From contig NC_016131.3 of assembly GCF_000005505.3 (NCBI RefSeq), forward strand, positions 71,498,355 through 71,562,354: a stretch of 64,000 nt of DNA, written 5' to 3'. Shown in pieces: positions 11,831 through 22,959 of the stretch. Under the pieces are notes generated by a model. That model searched no databases, was not told the origin of the DNA, and saw nothing but the letters and a program-made list of their open reading frames with translations. The position numbers were made by a program, and so were the translations under genes. Within the stretch, counting starts at the first letter, position 1. Every line of letters starts with the position of its first letter. The stretch comes from Brachypodium distachyon (taxonomy: Eukaryota; Streptophyta; Magnoliopsida; Poales; Poaceae).

Positions 11831-13209
11831 GCTCTCCCCAAAACAGTTCATGTACTCCTTTTTCTCCCGGTTGAGGCGGCCGCGACGCAAATCTGACCCG
11901 GCTTCTACAGAAAGCGAGAGTAGCCCCCGTAGGTGCCGGCTGTCAAGCCCGCCACGCGCCACGCCCATTAACGGCCGTGATACAGGACCAGACGGCGATT
12001 GCGCCACCAGCGTGACCCATTCGTCGCACGGCCGGCCGACGGTGCCGTGCCGTGCCCCGCGGGCGTCGATGCCGACGATCTGGCATGGCCGGCACTAGGA
12101 GAGGCACGCTCTGCAAGGGACCGATTTGAGCAGGACTACAGTAGTAATTAGGCACGCAGCTTAAACACAGCTCGTGGACATAGAATGTCGATATCGATCT
12201 CCATTCCTCATAATCCCGAGTTTCCGGACCTCATTGATTGGAAGTTGAAACCGCTGTTTCCCTTTGGAGATCGAGAGATCATACTCACGAACATTAGCTA
12301 CAGTCAAAATAGGATTATTAGTGTACTGATTAATTGTCGGCTGGTTTCTGCCGCTGATTTATTTGGCCGGAGTGTTGCCCTATCATTGTGTAATGTGGAA
12401 ACTATAGCGATATTTGTTATGTCTCACTTCTATGGGATACCGGGGTACGTGGGTAGGAGCAAGTGGCCCGGCTGCAAATCAAGCTCGGCACATGACATGA
12501 ACGATCCGACAGAGATGCCTAACCTCCGAAATAAAGCCACTGTGATTGCATTTCCACGTCACGCTTTTGGTCAGTACATACACGAGCACGCCGAGCACAG
12601 GAGGACAGAAACGCAGCACTCTTTTCTTGATTTCGTTTCTATATTATTTTGGTGGTTCTTTTATTCTTTTTGAGTAGTACAGTGCTGCTTTTTGGGGTGA
12701 CGGGAACATGCCTTTCCGTGACAACACCGTCTACTTGCTCCTACGCTGACACGCCCATTCATTGCAGGGAAAACGAGAAGGACGTCTAGTTGTATACTTG
12801 TATAAAGGCTCCCGTATGATCGTATCCCGTAGAACCAGCGGGATGACCAACTGCTTGGATCCGCCGGAGTTCGCAGGCCGTCGGATCGGAAGCTCGGACG
12901 GTCGAGATTGATTAGTCCAGGTGCCCAGGGTCGATGATCGGGGTTTGGTGGAACTCAAGTTTGGGCCGCAGCATCACGAGCTAACCGATACCTACCCCGG
13001 TATGCTCCACATGTATAAGACACACGGTATGGGTCATTACCAAGCAACAGTGGCAAGGGATGTTGGTGTTGTAAATGTGGCTGTATACAATGTTCCATGT
13101 ATGAAATACACAAAACCTGTGCATAATTAACGTTTAGCGATTGCTAGCAAGCAACATTGTCATAACAGACTGTCGCCACATAAATTTTCAGAACACTTTT
13201 TTTATAAAT
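11831..13209. other. Intergenic DNA, no supported gene
   Basis: GC-rich to about 12100, then mixed. A 162-codon frame at 12185-12673 on the plus strand has no recognisable domain, an AT-rich hydrophobic end and no splice context, so I do not call it a gene. Confidence 0.4.
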
Positions 13210-13295
13210 TACTTCCTCCGTCCCAAAATAAGTGACGTGAATTTGTATAGATTCTTATAAAAATCAACGTCACTTATTTTGGGACGGAGAGAGTA
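13210..13295. mobile_element. Short Stowaway MITE, near-perfect palindrome
   Basis: TA-flanked 86-base element with ends CTTCCTCCGTCCCAAAATAA and the complementary TTATTTTGGGACGGAGAGAG. Each arm is nearly 30 bases (CGTCCCAAAATAAGTGACGT is shared), leaving a small central loop, so a transcript would fold into a tight hairpin. Confidence 0.9.
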
Positions 13296-13586
13296 CTAAA
13301 AACTCGGAATACTTATTTGCATCACATTTCACACATATATGTATTATCGACTTTAACTATCCACGGTGTTTTTTTTTGTTTTCTACTCTTTATAGTGCAA
13401 TAAAAAAATCGACGTTAACTATTTATTTCATAGTTTTTCACTACATTTTGTACCAAATAGTCTATGGACTCAGACTTCGCGGAAAGTTTTCTTACTTTGA
13501 ACGTGCAATCAATCCATCGGTATTTTGACAAACTTCAGTCATGTCGAATTCATTTGCTGTCCTAGGAAACAAATAAGACCTAGATC

Positions 13587-13687
13587 ACCTACTTAGATGT
13601 ACATGTACCTACTTAGATGTACATCTTCTAAAGAGGCTAAAGATACACAGCGTTAGTTGCTGAAGTGTGCACCTACTTAGATGTACA
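13587..13687. repeat. Three copies of a 17-base word
   Basis: ACCTACTTAGATGTACA occurs at 13587, 13607 and 13671. Between copies 2 and 3 lies unrelated sequence. No function is evident. Confidence 0.7.
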
Positions 13688-13699
13688 CATTCTAACTGG

Positions 13700-14532
13700 A
13701 AAGCTGTACACAACTTTCAAAAAGAAAGTTGTACACAAAATCTAAAATACGTAACCAGTTTTCATCAAATAAAATGTCAACGTTTAGGGTCATCGATGTC
13801 CATGATTCTAAAAAAAAAACGCTCGTAGCAGACAAATCCCAGGTTTTTTTTTGTCAGAAGAAACACTTTCCACGCAAGTCCTGAAAATTCCTGAACTTAC
13901 AATCCACCCATACGCAGCGGCATCGCAACCCGTGTGAGATTGAACCGGACCTTAGATCTATGCTTTGCCGTAGGACAGACGATGGAATTTTTTCACTCCC
14001 CAAAGGAGTCGAACCCAGGATATCAGGGGTTCCACTAGAGTCCCAAAACCATCATGCTAGAGACTTCCAAGATGTTGATGATTCTAGACTCCGATTCTAC
14101 ATCAAATGGAAACCGGACAAAGAAGACGCAAGAAATTGTGTGCAAATTCAAGTTTTGTAAAAAAATGTTCAAAATTAGTTTTGAAAATTTTAAACTTTAT
14201 GATTAGCAAACTGGTTGACAGAAGAATAGCACACTCAAAAAGTAATATGCACAACTTTTTTTGTTTTTATTTTGACAAGCAACAAGTAGAAAGTCAGGAC
14301 ACACACACTCACCCATACATGTCATCACACTGCACTAACACGTCACCTCATGAAGACCCGGAGTCGTGGAGCATCAATGTTGACAAAGTCACCGTAGCAA
14401 CCTCATCGTCCACCATGGAAATGAGGTGGTTGTGATGACTTTGTTAACATTAAAACTTCGGAACCCATCTTCACAAGACACGACATGATCGAGCGGGGTG
14501 TGTGGTCGTGGCAGGGACATTGGTAAAACTCA
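13700..14532. other. Intergenic DNA, no supported gene
   Basis: Only short open frames with no recognisable product are present. Confidence 0.4.
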
Positions 14533-14660
14533 TACTCCCTCCGGTCCATTAAACGACCATAATCACCGAGAGTCTTGGTAAATCATTCTCACTCCGATTC
14601 ATGGAAAGTGTCGTCCATTTTGTATTAAGCAAGGATGCTTTTTATGAATCGGAGAGAGTA
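14533..14660. mobile_element. Stowaway-like MITE
   Basis: TA-flanked element starting CTCCCTCCGGTCCATTAAA and ending TTTATGAATCGGAGAGAG, which is its imperfect complement. A further terminal-repeat-like segment (CACTCCGATTCATGGAAAG) lies inside near 14590, so it may be nested or rearranged. Confidence 0.65.
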
Positions 14661-15214
14661 GTATACATTCTTCGGGGGCTCATTGATTAAATTTTATGAG
14701 AACACAATACAAACGCAGACGCTCACAACACGCGCGTACGCTCATCCCTATAAACGTCACGTAGGCGCCTCGCTGTTGACGGGTATGTCACATATCACTG
14801 AAAGAATAACGCCGGTTAAATCTTGAAATAATGCAGGAAAAATGTGACACTCATGTCAAATTTAGTACGTGAACCAAGCAACCAGACCACTTAAACTAGT
14901 CTCAGTCGCACAGATTAAAAATACTATGAGTTCAATAAGAGTAAAGTCCAATGCTAAGCGTATACTGGTGTCCAGTGCATCGTGATAGATGAGTGCAGGT
15001 CCTGGTATGTTCCGAAAAAGTCATGGTATTTTGAATTGTTTGTACTAGCGATTGCTTCTCCACGAGACTCGTACCAGACGCTACGGGACGAAGACTTTTT
15101 TCTGTAAATACTGCGTTGCATCAACACGTTAATCACCCACTCCACGAAAACTTGTCTTGTCCATTCTCACACAAACAGCCCGACCGACTCTCACGCAGCC
15201 ACGCGTCGCCGCTC

Positions 15215-15222
15215 TATAAAAT
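15215..15222 (+). promoter_or_regulatory. TATA box of the GPAT gene
   Basis: TATAAAAT lies 110 bases before the chosen start codon, a normal distance for a plant promoter with a short 5' UTR. Confidence 0.65.
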
Positions 15223-15324
15223 CCTCGCACCTACTTTGTGCGCAGCCACAAGTGCGCAGGAAAAGCCAACGTAAACATACAGGTAAGTTTGAACCGTCCC
15301 GGCCGCGCGTTCGAGCTTAGCGCA

Positions 15325-17060
15325 ATGGTGTTCAGCAGCGACGAAGCGACGACGAAGCCGACGCCGTTCCCGGACGTCCACAGGTGCGACGCGTCGGCCT
15401 CGCGCCGGGGTTCCCACACGGTGGTGTCCAGCCTCGGCGGCACGCTCCTCCGGTCGCGGAGCGCCTTCCCTTACTACGCGCTCGTGGCCTTCGAGACGGG
15501 GGGCGTCCCGCGGCTGGCGCTCCTCCTGCTGCTGGCGCCGCTCGCCGCGGCGCTCTCACGCGCCGTGTCCGAGTCCGCGGGGCTCCGCGTGCTGGTGTTC
15601 GCGGCCACGGCGGGCGCGCGCGTGTCGGACATCGAGTCCGCGGCGCGCGCCGCGCTGCCCAGGTTCTACGCGGCCGACGTGCACCCGGCGGCGTGGCGCG
15701 TGTTCTCGGCGTGCGGCGGCGGGCGGAGGCTCGTGGTGACGGCCACGCCCAGGGTGATGGCGGAGCCGTTCCTGCGTGACCATCTGGGTGTGGATGCCGT
15801 GGCCGGCACGGAGCTCGCGACGTGGCGTGGGCGCGCCACGGGGCTCGTGGACGCGCGCTGGGGCGGCGTGCTCGTTGGGGAGAGGAAGGCGGAGGCGTTG
15901 AGGGAGTTGGTCGGTGACGGGAACCTGCCGGACGTCGCGCTGGGCGGCCGGCCGTCGGACTACGAATTCATGAGAATTTGCAAGGTCACGTCATTCGCTA
16001 ATCACCTCTGTGTGTGTTTCTACACGTTTTGCACATGCGTCTACACGCAGAGGGCGTGCATGGATCATGCACTTCAGCACTTGCATCGGCCTTGATTGGC
16101 TGCAGGCCGGGAGCCACCAACACATATTCAAGTATTTCCCTTTGGCATTGGAACGTGGTACTTAACTGTGTGTGCCCGCAGGAGGCGTACCTGGTGCCGG
16201 ACACGCCGGTGGAGGCCGTGCGCGCGGACAAGCTGCCGAAGCCGGTGCTCTTCCACGACGGCCGCCTCGTCCAACGCCCGACCCCTCTCGCCGCCCTCCT
16301 CGCCGTGGCATGGTTCCCCTTCGCCTTCCTCCTCGCCTGCGCGCGCGTCGCCACAGCCTCGCTCGTCCCGATGCCGTTCCTCTACCACGCCATCTGCAGC
16401 CTGGGCGTGCGCATCGTGGTCCGGGGCGCCCCCCCGCCACGGGCCGAGCGCGCCAAGGGACGCACGGGCTCGCTCTTCGTCTGCTCCCACCGCACGCTCC
16501 TGGACGCCGTCTTCCTCTCCGTGGCGCTCGGCCGCCCCGTGCCCGTCGTCACTTACTCCCTCTCCCGCCTCTCGGAGCTCCTCTCCCCGATCCCCACCGT
16601 CCGGCTCACGCGAGACCGCGCCACGGACGCCGCCGCCATCAGGGAACTCCTGGCCGAGGGCGACCTGGCCATCTGCCCCGAGGGCACCACGTCCCGGGAG
16701 CCATTCCTGCTGCGGTTCTCATCGCTCTTCGCCGAGCTCACCGACCACATCGTGCCCGTGGCCACGGACTGCGAGATGAGCATGTACCACGGCACCACGG
16801 CCAGGGGCTGGAAAGGGATGGACCCCTTCTACTTCTTCATGAACCCGCGCCCGCGGTACACCGTCACGTTCCTCGACAAGCTCCCCGCCGAGCTCACCTG
16901 CGGCGGCGGTGGCAGGTCCTGCCATGAGGTGGCCAACCACGTGCAGAAGCTGCTGGCTTCGTCGCTCTCCTACGAGTGCACCGGCTTCACCCGGAAGGAC
17001 AAGTACCGGGCGCTCGCCGGCAACGATGGCATCGTCACCGTCAACACGGCCAAGAATTGA
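15325..17060 (+). CDS. sn-glycerol-3-phosphate acyltransferase (plant GPAT family)
   Basis: Two exons, 15325-15984 and 16182-17060, join in phase to give 512 residues, the usual length of land-plant GPATs. These enzymes move an acyl group to glycerol-3-phosphate at the ER for cutin, suberin or related lipids. The C-terminal half carries acyltransferase blocks: SHRTLLD (HX4D, catalytic), the ITP-like block around [28 protein letters not shown], and IVPVA. Hydrophobic segments lie near residues 55-80 and after the intron. The N-terminal HAD-like phosphatase domain looks dead: motif I reads SSLGGTLL where active members have DLDGTLL, and motif III reads GGRPSD where GDRxTD is expected. That argues for an acyltransferase without phosphatase activity. 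The start at 15325 was chosen because it follows the TATA box and begins the conserved region. The exact subfamily member is uncertain. Confidence 0.93.
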
Positions 17061-17370
17061 TCGAAGAGGATATCTGTTGCGGCAGTACATATATAAACAC
17101 GTACAGTACAGACGTCCTTAATTAATCGGACTGTAACTTCACTAGTACTGTTCTTGGATGAACTGGGCAATGATTCGTTGATCGATCGAACGGTATATAT
17201 ATGTATGTAAACACGATGAGTTGAAACAGAGAAACAAAGATCACTGAACAAATGATTTTATTTCGATTCGCTAAAAAATCATCAATCATGGCCCGGTCAG
17301 CAAACCTCTTACAATGTTCATGCATGTGACTATAAGGTGCATACGTTGCAACTCCTCCGGCACAAGCCAG
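17061..17370 (+). other. GPAT 3' flank
   Basis: AT-rich sequence after the stop codon, probably 3' UTR and intergenic DNA. No second gene is seen. Confidence 0.4.
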
Positions 17371-17596
17371 TGTTGAAGTAAATTGTCTAGTCTCTTTTCA
17401 TAAGTTCGGGCTTTTGGTTTAGATAGCTAGCGCATGCAGTTCAATATGGTATCAGAACGGGAGGTCTCAAGTTCGACTCCCGGCCAACGCAGTATTTTAA
17501 ACAAATATTTGCGGCACCCCAAACAAACGTAGGGTGAGTGTTGAATTAAATTGTCTAGTCTCTTTCCATCAGTGGTTTAGATGGCCAGCGCAATGC
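17371..17596 (+). mobile_element. TRIM-like miniature LTR retrotransposon
   Basis: A left terminal repeat at 17371-17446 begins TGTTGAAGTAAATTGTCTAG. It is followed directly by TGGTATCAGAACGG at 17447, which closely matches the initiator tRNA-Met primer-binding site (TGGTATCAGAGC). A second copy of the repeat, TGTTGAATTAAATTGTCTAG, starts at 17539 just after a purine-rich tract (GTAGGGTGAG). The whole element is about 225 bases with no coding capacity, as in TRIM or SMART elements of grasses. The right repeat lacks about 12 terminal bases and ends at the broken prolyl hydroxylase exon. Confidence 0.75.
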
Positions 17597-18114
17597 TGGT
17601 CCGCACCTCGCTCATCACGCTCTTCCCGTCAACCACCGTTGACTTCTGCAGCATGCCCTCCGCCTTCGCCACACGCACAGCCGTCAGCCCATGCATGTCA
17701 ATTTGTCGTTGTCAGGTAAGTGATTAAGCGTGCCGAGACAGAGAGATTCGAGCGAGCACGCGAGCAAATAAACTCATCACTTACCAGCGCGACGAGGTGA
17801 TCGCACTCCGCCGCCGACAGGAACCCTTGTACAGGAACGCCCTGGACAAGGAGATAAGAGGACCACAATTATAACGCGATTGGGCCTTGTTCGGAGGGCT
17901 CTACGGTCGTATGGGCGGAGAGAGGGAGATTGGTCGGTCACCTGGGGCGCCACGAGACATGGACGGCGTGGGAAGGGTCGAAGCGTCCGCCGCCGCCGGA
18001 GAAGGAGAAGAAAGCCACAGCGTAGGCGAAGCAGACGAGCAGGACGGCGAGGAGGACGCGCTGGAAAAGGAGAGCTGCCATGCGGTGCGGCGGCGGGGGC
18101 GAGGTGCGCGTCAT
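17595..18114 (-). pseudogene. Truncated prolyl 4-hydroxylase gene fragment
   Basis: Exon 1 (18114-17942) encodes a short cytosolic start, one hydrophobic signal-anchor (FQRVLLAVLLVCFAYAVAFF) and ends in VSWRP, as in type II membrane P4Hs of the ER/Golgi. A good donor (AG/GTGACC) follows. Exon 2 (17841-17785) encodes AFLYKG then, after a one-base loss, FLSAAECDHLVAL, and ends at a perfect GTAAGT donor. Exon 3 (17669-17595) gives AKAEGMLQKSTVVDGKSVMS then EVRTS, but the AG acceptor before it is absent. The gene stops there at the TRIM-like element. The catalytic HxD...H...K core is missing altogether. A frameshift, a lost splice site and truncation make it non-functional. Confidence 0.85.
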
Positions 18115-19320
18115 CGCCGGGATCTTCTGCTTCGGCGATGGAGACGACGAGTCGAGCTATGGGTCCGGTTTGTCAGCGCCGGAGTTCCTTTTTAGACACT
18201 GTCAGTGCTGGAAGTAATGAGCAGCCGCCCCTTGCTGTATCCATCCCAGTGACGTCGGCGAGACCTTCTGGAAGGGTCGGTGACGCGGCGCCAGATAGGG
18301 GCCATATGGACTACTCGCCGGCAGGCCCGTATGGGCTTGGGCTTGGTTTGACTATGGAAATGAAAGCAAAATACACTACTGTTAATATTTATGCAACGAA
18401 ATCAAAACGAAAGCTTAAAAATCGACCAGGTCCTAACCTTTTAGTCAAAAGATACCGATGACTGTGAGCCCTCGCCAATAGTAAGCACAAGCGCTTATGT
18501 CTTCGGGGTCTAGAGGTTGACAATGGCTTTGTTGTAGATCAATGTTGGAGGAGCGATATGACAAACGGCAGTCTTGCTTGAAAACTTGCATATGCTCCAC
18601 AACCATTTTGTCACAACAATAGGATGACCCGTAAATAAGTATGTAGTAATCATGATTCACATTATAGATTGAATTAGGGCAATGATTAGTTTTTGTTGGC
18701 TTTAAGTATCTCAGCGATCAAGAAAACATATGGTTTTTTCACTTGAGAGACTGCAACTTTGTTATACTCACTTTCATTCATAAAAAACTACATCTCTGCC
18801 TATGGTTCAAATATGTATTTTTCCCACGAAAGAACATTGAAATCTATGATAATACTGAAATGTACAAATCTCGATCGATAAGACAATGTGTGTTAGGGAG
18901 ATTATTATCCACTTTGCATCTCTCAATCTCATTTTGTAAAACAAAGCATGTTGAAGTCAAAATGTACCCCCTAGTCATCGGCTCATGACTACCAGGCCAA
19001 TCATAAAATAGAATCTATGACACATATGAATTGACATGGCACAAGATGAACCCGTGGAGTCGGAAAAAAGAAGTCATTTGCATCGATTTTTCATGAAAAA
19101 ATCCAACAATCCATTCTTAGTGGCACACAAATTCTTTTTTTAATCAGCCATGGCCTTTTACGAAAAATTGAAGTTATTTCTGTCGTACCAACACCTTTTC
19201 TTCTGACGGATCATATCCTGATGCAATAACCAAAAGTAAGAAAAAGAAAAGAGGACAAAAAGTACGAATCTAAATGTACACATCGCCCATCCATCCGTGC
19301 AGCCGCCACCCCCGGATGCC
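18115..19320. other. Intergenic DNA, no supported gene
   Basis: The 193-codon plus-strand frame ending at 18461 is a shadow of the prolyl hydroxylase exon. The remainder shows no recognisable coding or repeat structure. Confidence 0.45.
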
Positions 19321-19323
19321 GTT

Positions 19324-19359
19324 AAACCCTAACTTCCATCTCTCCTATTTCTAGGGTTT
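19324..19359. promoter_or_regulatory. Telo-box pair upstream of the Alba gene
   Basis: AAACCCTAA at 19324-19332 and the inverted AGGGTTT at 19353-19359 lie about 150 bases before the start codon. Telo-boxes are frequent near the transcription start of plant translation and RNA-metabolism genes, which suits an RNA-binding protein. Confidence 0.6.
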
Positions 19360-19478
19360 TTCTCACTGCCAACTCTCCACTCCCTTCCCCTGCTACCCCC
19401 CACCCCCTCCAACAGCAACACATCAAAACCCGCCGCCGCCGCCGCCGCGCCGCCAGACCGGCGGAGGAACGAGCCACC

Positions 19479-22400
19479 ATGGATCGGTACCAGCGGGTTG
19501 AGAAGCCGCGGCCCGAGGCCGCCGCCATCAGCGAGAACGAGATCCGTATCACCACACAAGGCCTCATCCGCAACTACGTCACATACGCCACCTCCCTCCT
19601 CCAGGTACCACACCAGCCGCCACTCGCGCATCCGTCGGCCATCCCCTGTTTCACGGGAGCAGCCTCGCATCGGTGCGATATCCTGCTAGATCTCGTTGCT
19701 GCACGAAAACAAAAAACATATCCGGCAATATTTGGTAGAAATGCCCTGTCTGGGCCCTGATGGAAATGCTTGTGGGTTAGCCACCCCCTGTGGTATCGGA
19801 CGCACGATGTATCGAGTGTTTGGGTTCGAGACATGCACCTTCTGGGTAGGAACCTTTGATTTATTGTGTGGAGTCCCTTGTAGCTGGCGATTAACATGTA
19901 TGATATCTAGTTTTGCAATTTGCATTATTTCTACGAGATTTGGTGCTCCAAGACCAAAACCCCAAATTTACGGCAATGTGATATTTTCCCACCCTCTTAA
20001 ATGGAATGTTATTCGGTCCAGGATATATGCCCGCTGTGCAATACACTATCGTAGAGTAGTGAGTAATACATTCGGTCAGGGGTGCTGGTTACCGATTGTA
20101 TCCACATTACAACAAATTATGCTCCTCTTTCTCGAGTGCAAATTGACAACTGCTGTTTACTGCACTGTGCAATGTTTTCTTTCGCTCACCTTTCAGTGAT
20201 CTCGCTGTACTTCTAGTTCTGATGACTGAATTCACTCAATTCAGAGGGTTCTCTTGACAGTCATTATCCGAAACAGATTCCATCATGTTTAGTTGGCAAA
20301 GGCTGGTATTCTCTTGGTGTGAACCCCTTAATACAGAGCCAATTGCCAATAAAGGAATTGAGATTCGAACCAAAACACTGAATGGGTTCCTTGCCCCTTC
20401 TGTTCTTAGATGCATCAAACGAGTTTCCCTGCTGGCCCTTTGCTTGCACCTAGCCGATATCGTTGCTGTTATGCTGCCAGCATGGCTTGCTGTTTTGTAT
20501 TTTCTAGATTACTACTGGTCATTGCCATTTCCAGAAGCTAGGTGCTTTTATTCATCTTACCCCATTTTACCTTGGTAGTGATACGGTGATACCACATCCT
20601 GGAGTCTGTTTATTCCTTAATCAAGGAGGATGCATCATGCAACAAATGTGTTAATCTCAACCTTTCTTGTACAACTATGACCTGCTAGTTTATATCCTGT
20701 GATGCCATTTGTAATTGGCTCACTATTACTACTCACCCAAATCATATGTTGTGGTATCCATGCATTGAATCTTATAAGCCAATGAAAGCAGGAAAAAAGG
20801 GTGAAAGAAATTGCGCTAAAGGCTATGGGACAAGCTATCAGCAAGACAGTGGCTATTGCTGAGATCATAAAGGTTGGTCTGTTCGTAGGTCTCTTTAGAC
20901 ACCATTGTTTTGACTTTTGGAAATTTACCAGCTCTATTAACTGCAGAAAAGGATCCCTGGGTTGCATCAAGATACAACAATAAGTTCAGTCAGTATTACT
21001 GATGTATGGGAACCCATTGAGGAAGGCCTTGTACCGTTAAGTCTCAAACCTGTGCATTTGCTGATATATCCTTGGATCACCCTCTTGGTCTGTTTTATTA
21101 ATATTGTCGTCTTGTTGCAGATTGGAGATGACTCGTCATGTTTCAATGATCTCAATCTCCTTGTCACCTAAGGAGCTTGACACGAATGCACCTGGGTATT
21201 CTGCTTGACATAGTTTCTTTCTCAGGATTTGTTTTGAAGCATCTAAGGATGCACTAGCTTGATCCTATGAGTATTCTTCTAATAGACTTTTATGCGATAC
21301 TGTTGTATTTTTTTAGATACCAAGCTCCAGTCCATGCAGAGCCACTTAAACCAAGGTACCAGCAGGTTCAGCAATATCAACAACAACACCCGCCAAGGCA
21401 AAGTCATGGTCAAACAGGTGAACATACAATTACTAGATGTAGTTTTTATGTGACTGAACTCTAACCTGTTCCACATATATTGAAGATTCATATGGACGTG
21501 GACGTGGAAGAGGCAGAGGGCGAGGAAGGGGCTGGGGTGGCAGGGGAGGTTATGGCGGAGGTTATGGTGGGTATGATAACTACCAAGGAGGTTATGGTGG
21601 ATATGGCAACCAAGGAGGGTATGGCCACAACCAAGGTGGGTATGACAACCAGGGAGGTTACGGTCACAACCAAGGTGGATATGGCAACCAAGGAGGGTAC
21701 GGACACAACCAAGGTGGCTATGGAGGTGGATATGGTTACAACCAAGGTGGATATGGGGGATATGGTAAGTGCTATCATAGATTTTGTTCTGTTTTCTGTT
21801 ATTTGAGTTTTCAATACCATTGGCGAAGTATTTATGACGATGCAATCTCTAGAATAGTTTAGTGTCTAAATTGCTTCAGTTTATATGTTGTTTGTGCTTT
21901 TTGTTTTGTTTTGTTTTGTTTTCTGAAGATTCTATATAACTATTTACACTCACCATTTGCCTCATCAGAAAATGGTGGCTGGAACTACAACCAGAACAGA
22001 GGCCGTGGTGGTGGTGGCGGCGGTGGCAGAGGAAGAGGCAACTGGGGATACAGTGGTATGTGTAATCTCAGTGACCTACATTCTATTGAGTCATAAATTG
22101 AAGTTTTTATTGGTACCCATCTGTCCTGTTTATTTATCTCAACTCACTGCAAATATAACTGGCAACAATTTGTGCCGCTGATTGGTGCCTCCCATATGCC
22201 AGATGTTGGTCGAAGTATTTGTTTGAACTTGCTAATCAGGAGACACACGAAGAAATGACTGTATATTACTGTATCGATTTGATCTTTGGTGCCAATGATA
22301 TGATTTCACTACTTTTAGAGCTAATCTGATTTCTCTTTATTTTCTTTGTTAGACATGTGGGTATTGTGCAATAAACATATTCTGAAAACTGAGTTATATA

Positions 22401-22959
22401 GATATTGGTGAACTAGGAATAGTTTCTTAACAACTTTCTTGTGTAAGTCCCAACCCATCTTTTTAGACCATATTTGTGTATTGCAATCACATTAATCAAA
22501 CATGACTGCTTGTGATTCAGAAAAAGGATGGATGCTGTAAATGATAGAATAATAACATCCCATTTCTTCCAAAAATCATTTGATGGCATTACTTCGATGA
22601 TTCTGTGTTTTGCTTTCGCAGTTCATCTACTGTAATTGGCTCTTGTTTAAAAACAAGTAAAGTCCTTAAACAATCGATTATGGGATCTGTCATTGCATCC
22701 AAAGGTTCTGGTGTTTGCTTTCACAGTTTATCTGGTGTTGTAATTGGTTCTTATTGAAAGATAAGTAAATGGATCAGTTGCCATCTTGTTGCATAGTGAG
22801 TTCTTTAAACAATCAATGGTGGGAACTGTCATTGCAGGACCAGGATACGAGCGTGGTGGCAGAGTTGGAGGCGGCCCAGGTGGCCCAGGCGGCAGGGGTT
22901 ATGTGCGAGGTCGTGGACGGATGGGTCCTGGACGTGGGCGGGGCAACCAGAACTATTAG
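19479..22959 (+). CDS. Alba-family DNA/RNA-binding protein with RGG tail
   Basis: Eight exons join in phase: 19479-19604, 20792-20872, 20947-21035, 21121-21195, 21317-21417, 21486-21764, 21969-22055 and 22838-22959, giving 319 residues. Residues about 20-120 form the Alba fold: EIRITTQGLIRNYVTYATSL, then VKEIALKAMGQAISKTVAIA, EIIKKRIPGLHQ, and the strand ending VSMISISLSPKEL. Residues 130-157 are Gln-rich. From about 158 the protein is an RG/RGG tract, then repeats of QGGYG with GHNQ or GNQ, then more RGG. Plant Alba proteins of this long class bind RNA and R-loops and act in translation control, stress granules and genome stability. The tail should be disordered and a target for arginine methylation. 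A telo-box lies upstream. Confidence 0.93.
21545..21764 (+). repeat. In-frame Gly-Tyr minisatellite in Alba exon 6
   Basis: Units of about 21-24 bases encoding variants of GGYGHNQ, GGYGNQ and GGYDNQ repeat through this exon. The length is likely to vary between alleles. Confidence 0.75.
22608..22840 (+). repeat. Imperfect direct duplication in Alba intron 7
   Basis: A first copy from 22608 (TTTTGCTTTCGCAGTT... to CTGTCATTGCATCC) is repeated from about 22712 (TTTGCTTTCACAGTT... to CTGTCATTGCAGGA). The second copy ends in the true acceptor of exon 8. The first copy has the same polypyrimidine context but GCATCC in place of GCAGGA, so its AG is lost. Confidence 0.75.

Noticed and set aside
12185..12673. 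162-codon plus-strand frame
   Set aside because: No recognisable motif, odd hydrophobic C-terminus, and no promoter or splice context tied to it.
13580..13690. CRISPR-like spaced repeats
   Set aside because: Only three 17-base copies, unequal spacing, in a plant genome.
17447..17495. Possible tRNA gene (B-box-like AGTTCGACTCC)
   Set aside because: No A box or cloverleaf; the TGGTATCAGA word at the start of a repeat-flanked element fits a primer-binding site better.
17880..18461. 193-codon plus-strand frame rich in Arg
   Set aside because: It is the antisense shadow of the prolyl 4-hydroxylase exon 1, which has clear family motifs and splice sites on the minus strand.
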